This document shows positions 30,533 through 42,646 of a stretch of 64,000 nt of DNA, piece after piece (position 1 is the stretch's first letter; each line of letters starts with the position of its first letter). Under the pieces are notes generated by a model, which had not been told where the DNA came from, did not search any database, and saw only the letters and a list, made by a program, of their open reading frames with translations. The stretch comes from Cinnamomum chago (taxonomy: Eukaryota > Streptophyta > Magnoliopsida > Laurales > Lauraceae). The stretch spans positions 92,308,001 to 92,372,000 of the forward strand of contig CP142454.1 in the NCBI GenBank assembly GCA_038049695.1, given 5' to 3'. The position numbers were made by a program, and so were the translations under genes.

Positions 30533-33330
30533 TGTTAGACCTCGACCCAGACCATTTCGATTAGTGTGTGTTTAGTCCTAAGTGGGTTTAGTTATCGTTG
30601 GGTTAGAAATAATTAGTTTTAGTCTTGGACATAGCTTTGGGAGTTTTGAGGATGTTTAGTGTTAGTCAGACACACTCAGGAAGGCCTGAGTGCACGTGTA
30701 AGCTTGGGAGGATCGTATCGGTTTCTGTGTATTTGTGATTTTGATTTCATTTGAACGATTTTACTATGTGTTACAACTTTCGTCTTCAGCTCATTCATGT
30801 TTGAAGCCCAAAAACCTAAGTTCTGGCCCAAAAAGGGTAAAGTTGTCTTTTATACACAAATCTGCACTCAAATTTCGAGATCTCAAAACCATGTCAAAAA
30901 TATACTTTTTGGAAACTAGATATTTCGAGGATCGTTTTATCCTTCTTCGTCGAGTTCATTCGAGGCCCGCATAATCATGTTTTTTGTCAATGCAAGGATT
31001 AGATTCATTGGGCCCCATTGGCATTACTTAAGCTTTATCTTCATCTCTTTTCATTCACTTTCCCAAATCCTGCAACTTTCTTAACTTACGGTTGGAAACC
31101 ACTTTTTCCTTTCCACTTTATTCCTCTTGCATGCTCTAGCTAGAGATCTCTAAATAGAACTCCAAGACCATCATCTTCTTCCTCTCCTTGCAAGCTTTCT
31201 ATTAATACAAATTTCTTGGAGTTTCTAGTGGGACAAGCTCTTCATTTTCTTCATCTCTTCTTGTTTGGCCATTTCTAGGTAAGAGCTTCAACCCATATTT
31301 TTCATGAAGTCTTTTTGGTTCTTAAAGATCTTGTTTTTCATATTGCAAACCCTTATGTGAGAATGGGTTCCTTGTTTTCATTTTTGTTGAGTTTTGAATG
31401 GATTTCCTTGGGATTCTTGTAGTGTTGGCTTAGCTCTTGAGTAAGAGTGTTTGAAGAGGATTGTTTAGCATTTGGGCAAAGGCAAGTAATCTCTATAGGT
31501 TCAATGTTACATGTGTATTTTAGATTACATTGTTATTCTAGAAATTGTGCATATAAACTTGTTTATAAGCTTCATGATCATGTTTTCATTGGATTGAATG
31601 TTTGAAATTGTGAAAAAAATGAACCCTTGGTGAGCATGAAGGCTCAAGGGATTGGTTGTGGCTTAAGGATGAGAAGAAGGAGAGAAGTGTATTGGAAGTT
31701 GTAGAAGAGAAAGGTTTTTTTCTGCACTCAGTGAGCCCAGGCAGAAGCCTGTTCGCTCGAGCGACCATTGGGTCCGCTCGAGCGACTAGGCCACTGCTTG
31801 GTCCGGGCGCAGACAGAGAGTTGTCTGCTCGAGCCACCTTATGGTCCGCTAGAGCGAACCGCCCACTGTCTAGTCTGGAGCAAGACAGAGAGTTGTTCCC
31901 CAAGCAACCTTGTGGTCTGCTCGAGCGAACTGTCTCGCTCGAGCGAAGTGTCAATTCCGCTCGAGCGAACCTACCAGATTCAGGAAAAAGAATTGTTCCA
32001 TTAATGTATTTTCTTGAAGGTTGAAAAACTAGACTAGGTTAAGGGTTTTGACTTGACATTGTGTAAATGGAACTTCGAAATGCAACTCAACTTCGGGGAC
32101 ACCAATTCTTGTACATTCCGACATTTGGGGTCCCAATTACACAAAGGTCAATTAATAGCCTTAACACATGCTTGACAGATTTCGTATTTGAATTTCCGTC
32201 TTGGTACGATAAGCACCATCGTGTACTCGTGTTGGATTTCAAGTATAAGCTCATTTGAAGGTTTGTTTCAAGAATCAAATGGGGATCACTTCTTAAGCGT
32301 GTTATGCATATAATTATGCATTTTTGCTAGGCGTGCCTTGTTTTGTTTTGATAAGTGATTTCCCCTTTTTCCTTGATATGTTTAGAATGTGTTTCGCGTG
32401 TTTTGTGCATTCATGAATTTAAGTGAACACCACTGAGCTTGGACTGCCCTTTCAGTTTGATCCACTGTCTGGGGGTCCTTAAACATGTGGACTGTCTGCA
32501 GACTGGTCATGTATTTTATTACACATCGTGCATGTCAGGTTCCGCGGCTGGAATCCCCATATATGTGGGAATCGTGTTGTGATTATATTATGTATATCGT
32601 GCTTGTCGTGCGTGCTTGCTCTTTTCATTATAAAGATGGAGAAAGGATGGGCTCTTTGTGGATTGTAACTATTCATGATATAATAAGTAATCATGCTAGC
32701 TTTACTCGTATTTTGAAATGTACTTTAGTCTTGTAACTGTTTATCATTCAGCACAAATGTCTTTAAATGTTTCATGTAACATTTACTACTTATACTCATG
32801 CCTAAATTGATTACCTGCCAAACCCTTGTGTTTGATCATTGCTTGTTGGTGCTCAGGTGCATGTGACGTTGCCTTTGAGGAGGAGCGTCCGGAGGAGGCT
32901 TTTGAGCCACCTCTAGTTAGAGAGTGGCAGCCCGACGATGTCAACTAGACGCCGGGCGGGTTCTTGAGTTTCAACATTTTGTCATTTGGGCTCTTTTATT
33001 CTTTTGAGAATTGTATTGGCCGCTGTTGGCCTCTTATGGGATGTACCTAAAACTTAACTTACTTTTGTGTTAGTCTCATAACTTGAATCTTGATGGGAAT
33101 GCCATATTAACTCTTTCTTTCGATACTATGCCTCGTTATTATTTGTTATAGCATTTAAAAATTTATCGATGCTTATCTTGATGTTATTTTGCTACACGCT
33201 TCCGCAAACTTGATCATGTGAGTCAGATTCCGCGTGTTTCGGGAATCCTCACCGCGGGAACCTGTGGGAAAACATAACAACCGTCAACTCAACTCGTCGC
33301 GGGCCCGGGGTCCGTTCCGGGGTCGCAACA
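30533..33330 (+). repeat. TEK-1 5' LTR (2798 bp)
   Basis: It begins TGTTAGACCTCGACC and ends GGGGTCGCAACA. It shares with all Tekay LTRs here the block around 30897-30970 (ACTTTTTGGAAACTAG, TCCTTCTTCGTCGA), and carries its own palindrome word CGCTCGAGCG (31753-31966). The TATA position of the 3' LTR (63966) corresponds to TCTAAATAG near 31151, which is mutated here. Confidence 0.92.
31753..31966. repeat. GCTCGAGC palindrome cluster in TEK-1 5' LTR
   Basis: TCGCTCGAGCGA (31753-31764) is a perfect 12 bp palindrome. CGCTCGAGCG words recur at 31776, about 31935 and about 31957, with degraded forms such as TGCTCGAGCC, CGCTAGAGCG and TGCTCGAGCG between. Intervening text (GACAGAGAGTTGT) is repeated as well. 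Confidence 0.88.
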
Positions 33331-33334
33331 GGAC

Positions 33335-33347
33335 TGGTATCAGAGCG
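33335..33347 (+). promoter_or_regulatory. TEK-1 primer-binding site, initiator tRNA-Met type
   Basis: TGGTATCAGAGCG starts four bases after the LTR. The first 12 bases match the complement of the plant initiator tRNA-Met 3' end. The following 140 bases to the gag ATG are leader without an ORF. Confidence 0.92.
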
Positions 33348-33491
33348 GGACTTGTTTCAGACACTTACAAGAAACTAGAAAGGTCATAGCAACGTGGCGA
33401 GGATTCGTGAGTTCGATAGATCCGTTGGTATAGGGCCTTAGAAATCCTTATACCATGATTATTGTGTACTAACTCCTTATTTTACAGCACT

Positions 33492-34709
33492 ATGCCTCCA
33501 AGGAAAGCTCCAAACCATAATGCTTCAGGCAGTAATTAGAATGAATCAGACACATCTAATACACCAACAACTACACAGTTTTAAGAACTAATGCAAGCTA
33601 TGATAGCGCAACAAAGACAGGCTAATGAGAACCAAACAAGATTCCAAGAACAGTTAGCTAAGAAAGATGAAGAAATGGCTTAAGTTCAGAGACAACTTCT
33701 TGAAGTCGTTCAGAACAGGAATGTAGCTCCACCAATACAACCCTTGGGTCCGTAGATTGTCATTCATAATAGGGATCATGACCCTAATGCGCTATTTGAG
33801 AAGTTCAGGAAGAGAGCACCGAAGGAATTTTCGGGCAATGAGGACCCGTTGGTTGCAGACGACTGGCTAGCTAATACCGAGAAAATCTTTGATGTCTTCA
33901 CATGCACAGGGAGGCAGAAAGTCAACCTCACAGCTTCACTATTCTACGGGCTTGCAGATCGTTGGTGGCAAACAGTTAAGGATCCATACACGATAATGGC
34001 TAATGAAGATGCGTGGGCAGCATTCAAGACACAGTTTCAGGATAAGTACATTCCCTCCCATGTTAAGAGGCAGAAGGCTATTGAATTTCAGCAGCTCAAG
34101 CAAGGCAGCATGACGGTGCTAGACTATGTCACCAAGTTTGAGAGATTGGCTAGATATGCCACTGAGTTGATTGACACTGAGCAAAAGAAGATAATGAAGT
34201 TCTTGGAATGGTTGAATCCCACTATCATGAGAGATGCCATAGGAGAAATTCCACCAGCTACATATGATGAGGCAGTCAAGCGGGCATATAAGTTTCAAGA
34301 TATTAACAACATGATCATTCAAGACAGGAAGCAGCACTACCAGTAGCAGAATCAGAAACAGCAGCACATCAAGAAACCAAGGCAAGAACAAAGTCAAGTG
34401 AGACAGGGTTGTGGCCACTATGGCAAGAATCACGAAACTCATGAATGTCGTAAGGCCATGGGTGCCTGTTTCAAATGTGGGGCTATGAACCATGGAATCA
34501 AGCATTGCCAACAACTTCAGAATCAAGGGAACAGAAACCAACAGCAGAGACAAGCAGCTCCTCAGAATCAAGCACCAATTCAAAATCAGATTAGACCACC
34601 TCAGCAACAGCAGCAGGCTAGGCCACCAGCACAGAATCAGAATGCTCGTCATCCACAACAGAACAAACATGGCTAAGGAAGGCAGAACCAAGCACCGAAT
34701 AGACTTCAG
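33492..34709 (+). pseudogene. TEK-1 gag (stops)
   Basis: The ATG at 33492 begins PPRKAPNHNASG, the usual start of Tekay gag. The core has DPLVADDWLANTEKIFDVF, DRWWQTVKD, KRQKAIEFQQLKQGSMTVLD and [18 protein letters not shown] knuckle CFKCGAMNHGIKHC lies near 34470-34510, after a partial CGHYGKNHETHEC, and a Gln/Pro-rich tail leads to protease. In-frame stops occur at 33537 (TAG), near 33582 (TAA), near 33680 (TAA), near 33753 (TAG), 34345 (TAG) and 34674 (TAA); all are one C-to-T change from Gln codons. The frame itself is not shifted. Gag would form the particle shell and bind RNA. Confidence 0.92.
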
Positions 34710-35702
34710 ATGCATGGACGTTTATATTATCTCAACCGTGCAGATGCTGAAGCTGCAGGAGACGTGGTAGAAGGTAAACTTCTTGTTTGTGCGGTAGAAG
34801 CCCAGATTTTGTTTGACCCTGGATCCACGCACTCCTTTTCATCCCCTGGTTTTGCTAAGATGATTGATGCACCATGTAGTGAATTGGATTACATTCTAGT
34901 AGTAACCACTCCAGTAGGGAAACAAGTTGTGTGTAGAACCTATTGCCCTAGCTGTACAGTTTTGTTAGGCGATGTTAATTTACCAGCCAACCTCATTGTT
35001 TTAGACATGCATGATTTTGATGTCATCTTATGCATGGATTGGTTAGAAGCATATCATGCCACCATGGATTGTTTTAGTAAAACCATAACATTCAGATTCC
35101 AAGGACCACATGCAGAATTGATATTTCAGGGGAACAAGAGAAAAACTCAGGTAGGATTTATTTCAGTTTTGAAGGCAAGCAGATTAGTTCAGAGTGGGTG
35201 TCAGGCATTTATTGCGTTTATCACGGAGGATAAACAGCCCCAAGGGGTGGAGGATATCCCCATTGTGTGTGAATTTCCGAATGTTTTTCCAGAAGAAATC
35301 CTGGGTTTACCACCAATTAGAGAAGTCGAGTTCACAATTGAGCTCCTACCAGGGATGGCTCCGATCTCGATTGCACCATACAGAATGGCTCCAGCAGAAA
35401 TGGTTGAACTAAAATTCCAATTGCAGGATTTGTTGAGCAAAGGCTTTATTAGGCCAAGTGTTTTACCTTGGGGAGCGCCAGTGTTGTTTGTGAAAAAGAA
35501 GGATGGAGGTTTGAGAATGTGCATTGACTACAGGAAGTTGAACCATGTGACCGTGAAGAACAAGTATCCATTGCCAAGGATAGACGAATTATTTGATCAA
35601 TTGCAAGGACCGGCCTATTTTTCCAAGATAGACTTGAGGTCATGGTACCATCAGTTGAGAGTTAGAGACTCAGATGTTCAGAAAATAGCCTTTAGAACAT
35701 GA
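34710..35702 (+). pseudogene. TEK-1 protease and reverse transcriptase N-terminal part
   Basis: Protease: [17 protein letters not shown] (active-site D-P-G-S) and the later [10 protein letters not shown], where TEK-2 reads [77 protein letters not shown] and [16 protein letters not shown]. The frame stops at a TGA (35700-35702) in the conserved [10 protein letters not shown] stretch, where TEK-2 has CGA for Arg. The same frame goes on downstream. Confidence 0.92.
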
Positions 35703-36713
35703 TATGGGCACTATGAGTTCTTAGTGATGCCCTTTGGTTTGACAAACGCACCCGCAATCTTTATGGCTCTTATGAACAAAGTCTTTGCACCCTATTTGGA
35801 TCATTCTACGATAGTTTTCATTGATGATGTCCTTGTGTATTCCAAGAGTACGAAGGAGCATGAAGAACATTTGAGGACAGCGTTGCAACTTTTGAGAGAC
35901 AACCGGCTTTATGCAAAACTCAGTAAGTGTGAATTCTGGCTAGAGCAAGTTGCTTTTCTAGGCCACATCATCTCCAGAGAAGGTTTAGCAGTTGATCCAG
36001 CTAAGATAGAAGCAGTTGTTAATTGGGTGAGGCCAAGCAGTGTGATAGAAATCAGAAGCTTTTTGGGGTTAGCAGGCTATTACAGAAGATTTGTCCAAGG
36101 TTTTTCGTCCATTGCAGCACCGTTGACAAAATTGACTAGGAAGAATGTCCCATTTGTTTGGAATGAACAGTGTGAAACGAGTTTTCAAGAGTTGAAAGGA
36201 AGGTTAACCACCGCCCCAATCCTTACATTACCCTCGGGCAAATGCGGATTTATTGTTTATACAGATGCTTCGAATGTGGGACTGGGTTGTGTATTGATGC
36301 AAGATGGCAAGGAGATTGCTTATGGCTCGAGACAGTTGAAAGACCATGAGAAGAACTATGCAACTCATGACTTGGAATTGGCAGCAGTTGTTTTTGCCTT
36401 CAAGATGTGGAGACACTACCTCTACGGAGAGAAATTTGAAGTCCATTCAGATCACCGAAGCTTACAATATTTGTTCTCGCAGAAGGATTTAAATATGGGA
36501 CAGAGACGGTGGATGGAGTATATCAAGGATTATGACTTTCCAATCAAGTATCATCCAGGTAAAGTGAATATTGTAGCTGATGCATTGAGCAGGAAATCAG
36601 TGGTCATGGCCAGTTTGAGAGGAATTGGTGTCTTACAGCAGTTTGAAGAGTTGGGTGTAGAAGTGCAAACCCTGAAGCTGGGTGCAATGTTAGCAAACAT
36701 GACAGTATCATAA
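35703..36713 (+). pseudogene. TEK-1 reverse transcriptase C-terminal part and RNase H
   Basis: [20 protein letters not shown] and the catalytic [12 protein letters not shown] (F-I-D-D) continue the RT, followed by [14 protein letters not shown] and [16 protein letters not shown]. RNase [61 protein letters not shown] and [16 protein letters not shown], so the D-E-D-D acids are present. The frame ends in a TAA at 36711-36713 after NMTVS. Confidence 0.93.
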
Positions 36714-38092
36714 CCTACCTTCATTTAGAAGATCAAGGAAAATCAGTTGCAAGACCCAGACTTGGCTAAGATAGTGGAACATATTGCAGAGCGTCCCGAT
36801 TTCAAGATGGTGAATGGGATATTGTATTTCCGTGACCGGTTGTGTGTGCCAAATGTGGATGATTTGAAGAGTGAAATAATGAATGAAGCTCACAGCACGA
36901 GATATTCTATGCATCCGGGTAGCACGAAGATGTACCACAATTTGAAGAATAGATTTTGGTGGAACAACATGAAGAGAGAGATAGCAGCTTTTGTGTCTCG
37001 TTGTCTAACTTGTCAGTTGATTAAGGCAGAGAATCAAAAGCCTCCAGGTTTGTTACAGCCTTTGGAGATTCCGGAGTGGAAATGGGAGCACATCACCATG
37101 GATTTCGTTTCCGGTTTGCCGAATGCCAAGAAGGGAAATAACGCAATTTGGATTATTGTATATCGGCTGACAAAGTCTGCTCATTTCATTCCGATGAAGA
37201 CTGGGAATATGATGCATATGGCACCGCTTGCAAAGTTATTTGTTGATGAGATTGTTAGCAAGCATGGCCAGCCCGTCTCCATTACTTCAGACAGAGACAG
37301 TAGGTTTGTTTCAAAGTTTTGGAAGACTCTTCATGAATCGATGGGTACCAAACTTCAGTTCAGCACAGCTTATCATCCTCAGACCGATGGTCAGTCAGAA
37401 AGGACGATACAGACTCTCGAAGATATGTTGTGTGCTTGTGTATTGGATTTCAAGGTTCAGTGGGATGAGTGCTTATAACAGTAGTTACCACTCTAGCATC
37501 GGTATAGCACCTTTCGAGGCACTTTATGGTAGAAGATGCAGAACTCCGGTTTGCTGGGAAGAAGTCGGTGAGCGTAGTTTTCATGGACCGACGATAGTTG
37601 GAGAGACAAGTGACAAGGTCAAGCTGATTTAGGAACGTTTGAAGATCGCCCGAAGTAGGCAGAAGAGTTATGCAGATACTCACCGAAGAGAATTACAGTT
37701 TCAGGTGGGTGACAAAGTCTTTTTGAAGATCTCACCAGTTAGAGGGACTTTGAGATTCGGTCAGAAAGGCAAATTGTCTAGAAGGTCTATTGGTCCGTAT
37801 GAGATTTTGAGCAAGATTGGAGATGTCGCTTATAGACTTGCGCTACCGCTGGAACTCTCCGAGGTGCACAATGTATTCCATGTTTCTATGCTCAAGAAAT
37901 ATGTTTCTAGTCCTTCACATATACTACAGCACGAACCTTTGGAGATTCGGGAAGATGCCTCCTTTGTGGAAAAGCCGATCAGGATCATTGATACCAAAGA
38001 GCAAGAATTGAGAAATTAGACTATACATTGGGTCAAGGTACTTTGGGAAAATCATGAGCCAGAGGAAGCCACCTGGGAATTGAGAGAGCAAG
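36714..38092 (+). pseudogene. TEK-1 integrase and start of chromodomain (20 bp deletion; cut by TEK-3 copy b)
   Basis: The HHCC zinc domain (EAHSTRYSMHPGSTKMY, CLTCQLIK), catalytic Asp in ITMDFVSGLP, Asp in SDRDSRFVSKFW and Glu in QTDGQSERTIQTLED are all visible. Near 37468 TEK-1 lacks 20 bases present in TEK-2, which shifts the frame. A TAG at 37630-37632 replaces a Gln codon. The C-terminal part follows with FLKISPVRGTLRFG, KLSRRSIGPYEIL and HNVFHVSMLKKYV. The chromodomain (IRIIDTKEQELRN, a TAG, VKVLWENHEPEEATWELRE) would target heterochromatin; it is split at 38092 by the inserted LTR. Confidence 0.92.
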
Positions 38093-41000
38093 TGTCACAC
38101 CCCCGAACCGAAACCTCGGGGGCGGGAAATGAGATTAAGCATAAATGTATTTTACTCCCAAGATCTGCGTGTGTGAAGACAACACATTCTGAATATTTTG
38201 CGGAAGCATTTGTGGCGTTGCGACCCGAAGCCCGTGGCCATCGGATTCCGCGTCGCACTCAACCTTTAGCACATAGCTATTATATCAAGAATCATATCAG
38301 ACTGGAGTAACCATCACAATAAATTACAGAGCTGACAGTAACAGGATGTTACATTCCCATATACGTTCAAGTTACAATTATCAATGTACATTAATTAAGA
38401 ATCCCAAGAAAAAGGCTAATAAAAGCCATACAACAATAAGCTATAACCTACTACCCAAATGTGACGTAGCTCCGATGTCAAGCTCAATGTCTACATGACA
38501 TAGCCGACAAAACAACCTGCAAGGCATGGCTCCACAGCCAACAAAAACACTCAACTCGGGGCGAAGAAATCTGAACCTGAGTACCAAAAGTAGTGGGTCA
38601 GACACGACGGTCTGGCAGGTGGATGAAAAGATAACAAATATACTGAAGAATAAAACATAAGCTAAATCATGTTATTCGATCAAATGCTGCATGTAATTAA
38701 ACGGGTAAAACATAAATATCTAATAAAACATGTGTTCATTTACATCATCTATAATCATAGATATTTGACAATCGGGTGTTCGTCTAAAACATGTATAAAT
38801 ATAGTAGTTTGACAAAACAAACGTTCATTTGAAACTTAAGTAAAAACACAAGTATACAACAAATCAGGTATCCATAGCAGTCTGGCAAAACCAAAGTCCA
38901 TTTGAAAGATATGTGAAAATACAGATATTTAACAAAACCGGGTGTTCATTTAAAACATATCTCAAAGCAGGGATATTTAACAAATCGGATATTCATTTGA
39001 AGCCGGTATAAATACAGTGATCTGGCAAAACAAGTGTCATTTGAAACATATTTCAAAGCATGGGTATTTGACAATTCGGGTATTCATTTAAAAACAGGTA
39101 TAAACATAGATATCTGACAAACCAAATGTCATTTACAACAAAGCACGGATATTTAACAATTCGGGTATTCTTTTAAAACATGTGTAATCATATAAATCTA
39201 GCAAAATCATTGATCGTTTGAAACATATGTAAAAGCATGGTTATTCACCCAATCGGCATTCATTTAAAACATGTGCGGGTACAAAGAATAGAAGAAAATA
39301 TAACAATAACTTAATTTACATTGGAGAATATTAACACTTGTTTAAATAACAACTTTCACAAAGGAAATGAATCATTTATCGGAAAGCAAGTAAGCAATAT
39401 AAAACATGTCGGGTATCCAAGGAATCGGGAACTGGCAAGATGGCAATCACAAGAAGCTATGTCCTCTATCACCGAAGTGACAAGAGTATAACGGGATGTT
39501 GGTCTCAGTCACACAAGGTGAGGAGACTCAACGCAAATCATATATACAATATAAATATACGGGAACGGGACCACGGTAGCGAACCGGGTATCGGGACGGG
39601 ACCACGGCAATAACCGGGTATCGGGATCCAAACTGCAGCTGGCGGGACGGGAGGGGGATCTCCAAGTCAGTGGATCAGACTGACAAGGTTATCCAAGCTT
39701 AGTGATGCCGACTCATAGGTCAAAACCAATCGAGACATATGCAAGTAAATCAAGTACAGTAAATAAACGGGTAAAACGGGGGTGCTCAAGGGCACACTGT
39801 CACTTCATATCGGGCAATACATTTCGGGACAAATAACTGTTACTAGTGTAACCTCAATGCTTTCGGGGAAACAAGTAAATCAAGTACAATAAATAAACGG
39901 GTAAAACGGGGTGCTCAAGGGCACACTGTCATATCATGTGATGCAATGCACTTCGGGACAAATGACTGTTACTAGAGTAACCCCAATGCTTTCGGGAAAA
40001 CAAGTCATGTAATGCAAATCTCGGGAAATGAGGTGAAACAATGAACTATGATAATTCCGGGAAAAATATAAATTTCAGGATCTATTTAAGTGGATAGGGG
40101 TCCCGTATGTCGATTATAATAATTACCTGGTACTCCTTGAGTTAGAAGACATTCCGGGCTCCTTATGAACTTTTACTGTTTTCAAAACTTAACATGAGCT
40201 TATGGGTAGCACTAGATGTTACAATAGCAAAAATCAAGATTATCAACGGTCCATCCTAGGCATGACATTAATCCGGAAACATCGAGCAACCGATTCAGTC
40301 ATCGAAAGGAATAGAATTAGCGATAACAAGGAAATAGACTTGTGTTTAGATATAAAGAAGATATCGCGTCGTTCCATCCCGTTCAAGATTGAAATGGATT
40401 GAACTTCGATTCCACCGAACCAACCGTGAGGCGTGTCGGCTCAAGACATTCTCACACATGGTCCAAACAGTCCAAAAAGGGTAGTCAGGGTCCCACCTAA
40501 AACCAAGAATTAGTGTCTAATCAACACCATTCTTTTCTTTTAGTTCCCTAGTCTTAGAGACCTTAGATTAGGGTATAATTGGTCTGAACACTAAGGTATA
40601 TACCCCTAGGACTCATAGAAAGCCCAAAGGTTTCCAAAAAAACACAATATCAAATTTCACTGGACTCAAACTGATCGATCGGCCGATCGATCGGCCCAAA
40701 AAGCCTTACTGTTAAAAGACAGGCCGATAGGTCCGATCGATCGGACCTGGGCGTGCAGCAGGTCCGGGACACTGATTTTTCCTCCTCTTTTTCCTTTCCT
40801 TCCCAACACTTACACAATCACATAGAACTATAAACAAGATGGTTTAAATACATGTTTCCAAGACATTAAAATGAGCTAAAGAGCTCCTCATTTCAAGTTT
40901 CTCCCTTTTCCATTCTTTCCATTCACAATAAATCTCAAGGTGGAGAAAACTCGTTCATGTGAAACCATTTGAAACCTTGACAATATGATGCATGCATTTT

Positions 41001-42128
41001 CCAAGCATGAACAAGAGGGAAATAACTCATCAATAAGCACATTTCGAAATCAATATTAATCATAGTAAAGACAACTACTAAAATCACCAAAACCCTTAAT
41101 GAAACAAGATTTTTCTCACAAAACATGTTAATAATCAAAACAATCCATTCATCCACTTGCCTTTGACTCTAATCAAGCAAACCAAGCTCCTAATCACCTC
41201 TCAAGCTCAAGATCCACAATCTCTACAAAAACCCCCAAAACAAACCCTAAAATGGGTTAAACAATGAAATGACAAGGAAACCATTCAATAATCAAGGTGG
41301 AGCTTCTCTAAGGCTAGAAGATTACAAATCTAGAAGATGAAGAAGAACACTTACTTGGAAGGTCCTCTAATGGACAAGGTAAGCTCAAAGGAAGTCTTGT
41401 GATGGAGGGTTCTCTTCACAAATGGTATCAATGGAAAGCTTGCAAGATGAGGAAGAAGAAGACGGTCTCCATTTCGAGTTTGGTGCAAGATTGGTGAGGA
41501 TTTGAGATGGAGAAGCAAGAAGAAGAAGAGGAAACACAAGAGCAAACCCTAGGCTCAGTCGTGTGCTGGAGCAATGGAGAGGAAATGAGCAATGAAAGGG
41601 ATGGGTTCCTCTTATAAACAAGTGGGGTTTGGGTCCCACAACTTAAAGAACTTGGGTGGCTGAAATCATCTAATTCGGGACCTCGGATGGATTCGACGAA
41701 GAAGGAAGAAATGATCGTCGAAATATCTAGTTTCTAAAAAGTATATGTTTCGCGGGTTTCGGGAATATCAAGTTTTGGGTACAGATTTGGTGTGAAATGA
41801 CTGTTTTGCCCTCCGAGCTGGAAAAACTGATTTTCGGAGCTTCGAATGGGTACGGAGTGAACACGAAAGTTGTAGGGTTCCTCAAGATGAATGCAACGGG
41901 CCAAAAACACAATACGAAACAAATCGGAAAAATCTCACAAGTAAATGCAAAGCCGAAAAGGGAACCCCCAAAGGGCCCCACAAGCTACCAAAGCACTCAA
42001 AAGCCCAAAACTAGAAGAAAAACCATTCTAGCTCACAAACTCAACCCAACAAATACTAATCCCACTAAAAGAACTAATCCACAAATAAAACAACACTAAT
42101 CCAAGAGATTGGGGGTCGGGTTCTCACA
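38093..42128 (-). mobile_element. TEK-3 solo LTR, copy b (4036 bp), reversed
   Basis: Plus-strand ends are TGTCACACCCCCGAACC and GGTTCTCACA, the reverse complement of copy a at 6847-10916. It is flanked by GCAAG at 38088-38092 and 42129-42133, inside the chromodomain codons of TEK-1. It contains the reversed repeat array (about 38690-39260), GATCGATC palindromes (40671-40746) and a local tandem duplication around 39730-39930 (the GGGTAAAACGGG...GGTGCTCAAGGGCACACTGTCA segment occurs twice). No coding capacity. Confidence 0.92.
40671..40746. repeat. GATCGATC palindrome cluster in TEK-3 copy b
   Basis: TGATCGATCGGCCGATCGATCGG near 40672-40694 is two adjoining palindromes (shown here as one short run of words), and GTCCGATCGATCGGAC lies at 40731-40746. 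Copy a has only two palindromes, so unit number differs between copies. Confidence 0.85.
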
Positions 42129-42193
42129 GCAAGTGCAGATGAAGTATCCACGACTTTTACCAAAGGTAAATGTTTGTTTTATTTGGTGGAGGA
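42129..42193 (+). pseudogene. TEK-1 chromodomain end and PPT
   Basis: After the right GCAAG duplication the frame resumes as VQMKYPRLLPKV, matching VQKKYPHLLPEV of TEK-2. A GGTGGAGGAT purine stretch at 42185-42193 directly precedes the 3' LTR and is the likely PPT. Confidence 0.8.
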
Positions 42194-42646
42194 TTTTAGA
42201 CCCCGACCCAGACCATTTCGATTAGTCTGCAATTAGTGTGTGTTTAGTCCTAAGTGGATTTAGTTATCGTTGGGTTAGAAATAATTACTTTTAGTCTTGG
42301 ACATAGCTTTGGAAGTTTTGAGGATGTTTAGTGTTAGTCAGACACACTCAGGAAGGCCTGAGTGCACGTGTAAGCTTGGGAGGATCGTATCGGTTTCCAT
42401 GTATTTGTGATTTTGATTTCATTTGAACGATTTTACTGTGTTACAACTTTCGTCTTCAGCTCATTCATGTTTGAAGCCCAAAAACCCAAGTTCTGGCCCA
42501 AAAAGGGTAAAGTTGTCTTTTATACACAAATCTGCACTCAAATTTCGAGATCTCAAAACCATGTCAAAAATATACTTTTTGGAAACTATATATTTCGAGG
42601 ATCGTTTTATCCTTCTTCGTCGAGTTCATTCGAGGCCCGCATAATC
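42194..42646 (+). repeat. TEK-1 3' LTR, first 453 bp (tandem unit 0, broken at 42646)
   Basis: It starts TTTTAGACCCCGACC, aligned to TGTTAGACCTCGACC of the 5' LTR with the G of the TG terminus mutated. It follows the 5' LTR as far as CGCATAATC, then jumps at 42646/42647 into minus-strand TEK-2 gag. This is a deletion junction in the first unit of the tandem array; a single C is shared at the joint. Confidence 0.88.

Noticed and set aside
31586-32024. Overlapping 122-codon ORFs on both strands in the TEK-1 LTR
   Set aside because: Produced by the GC-rich palindrome cluster, which lacks stops on both strands.
34119-34715. A 198-codon minus-strand ORF
   Set aside because: Antisense shadow of TEK-1 gag; the plus strand has the CCHC knuckle and the expected domain order.
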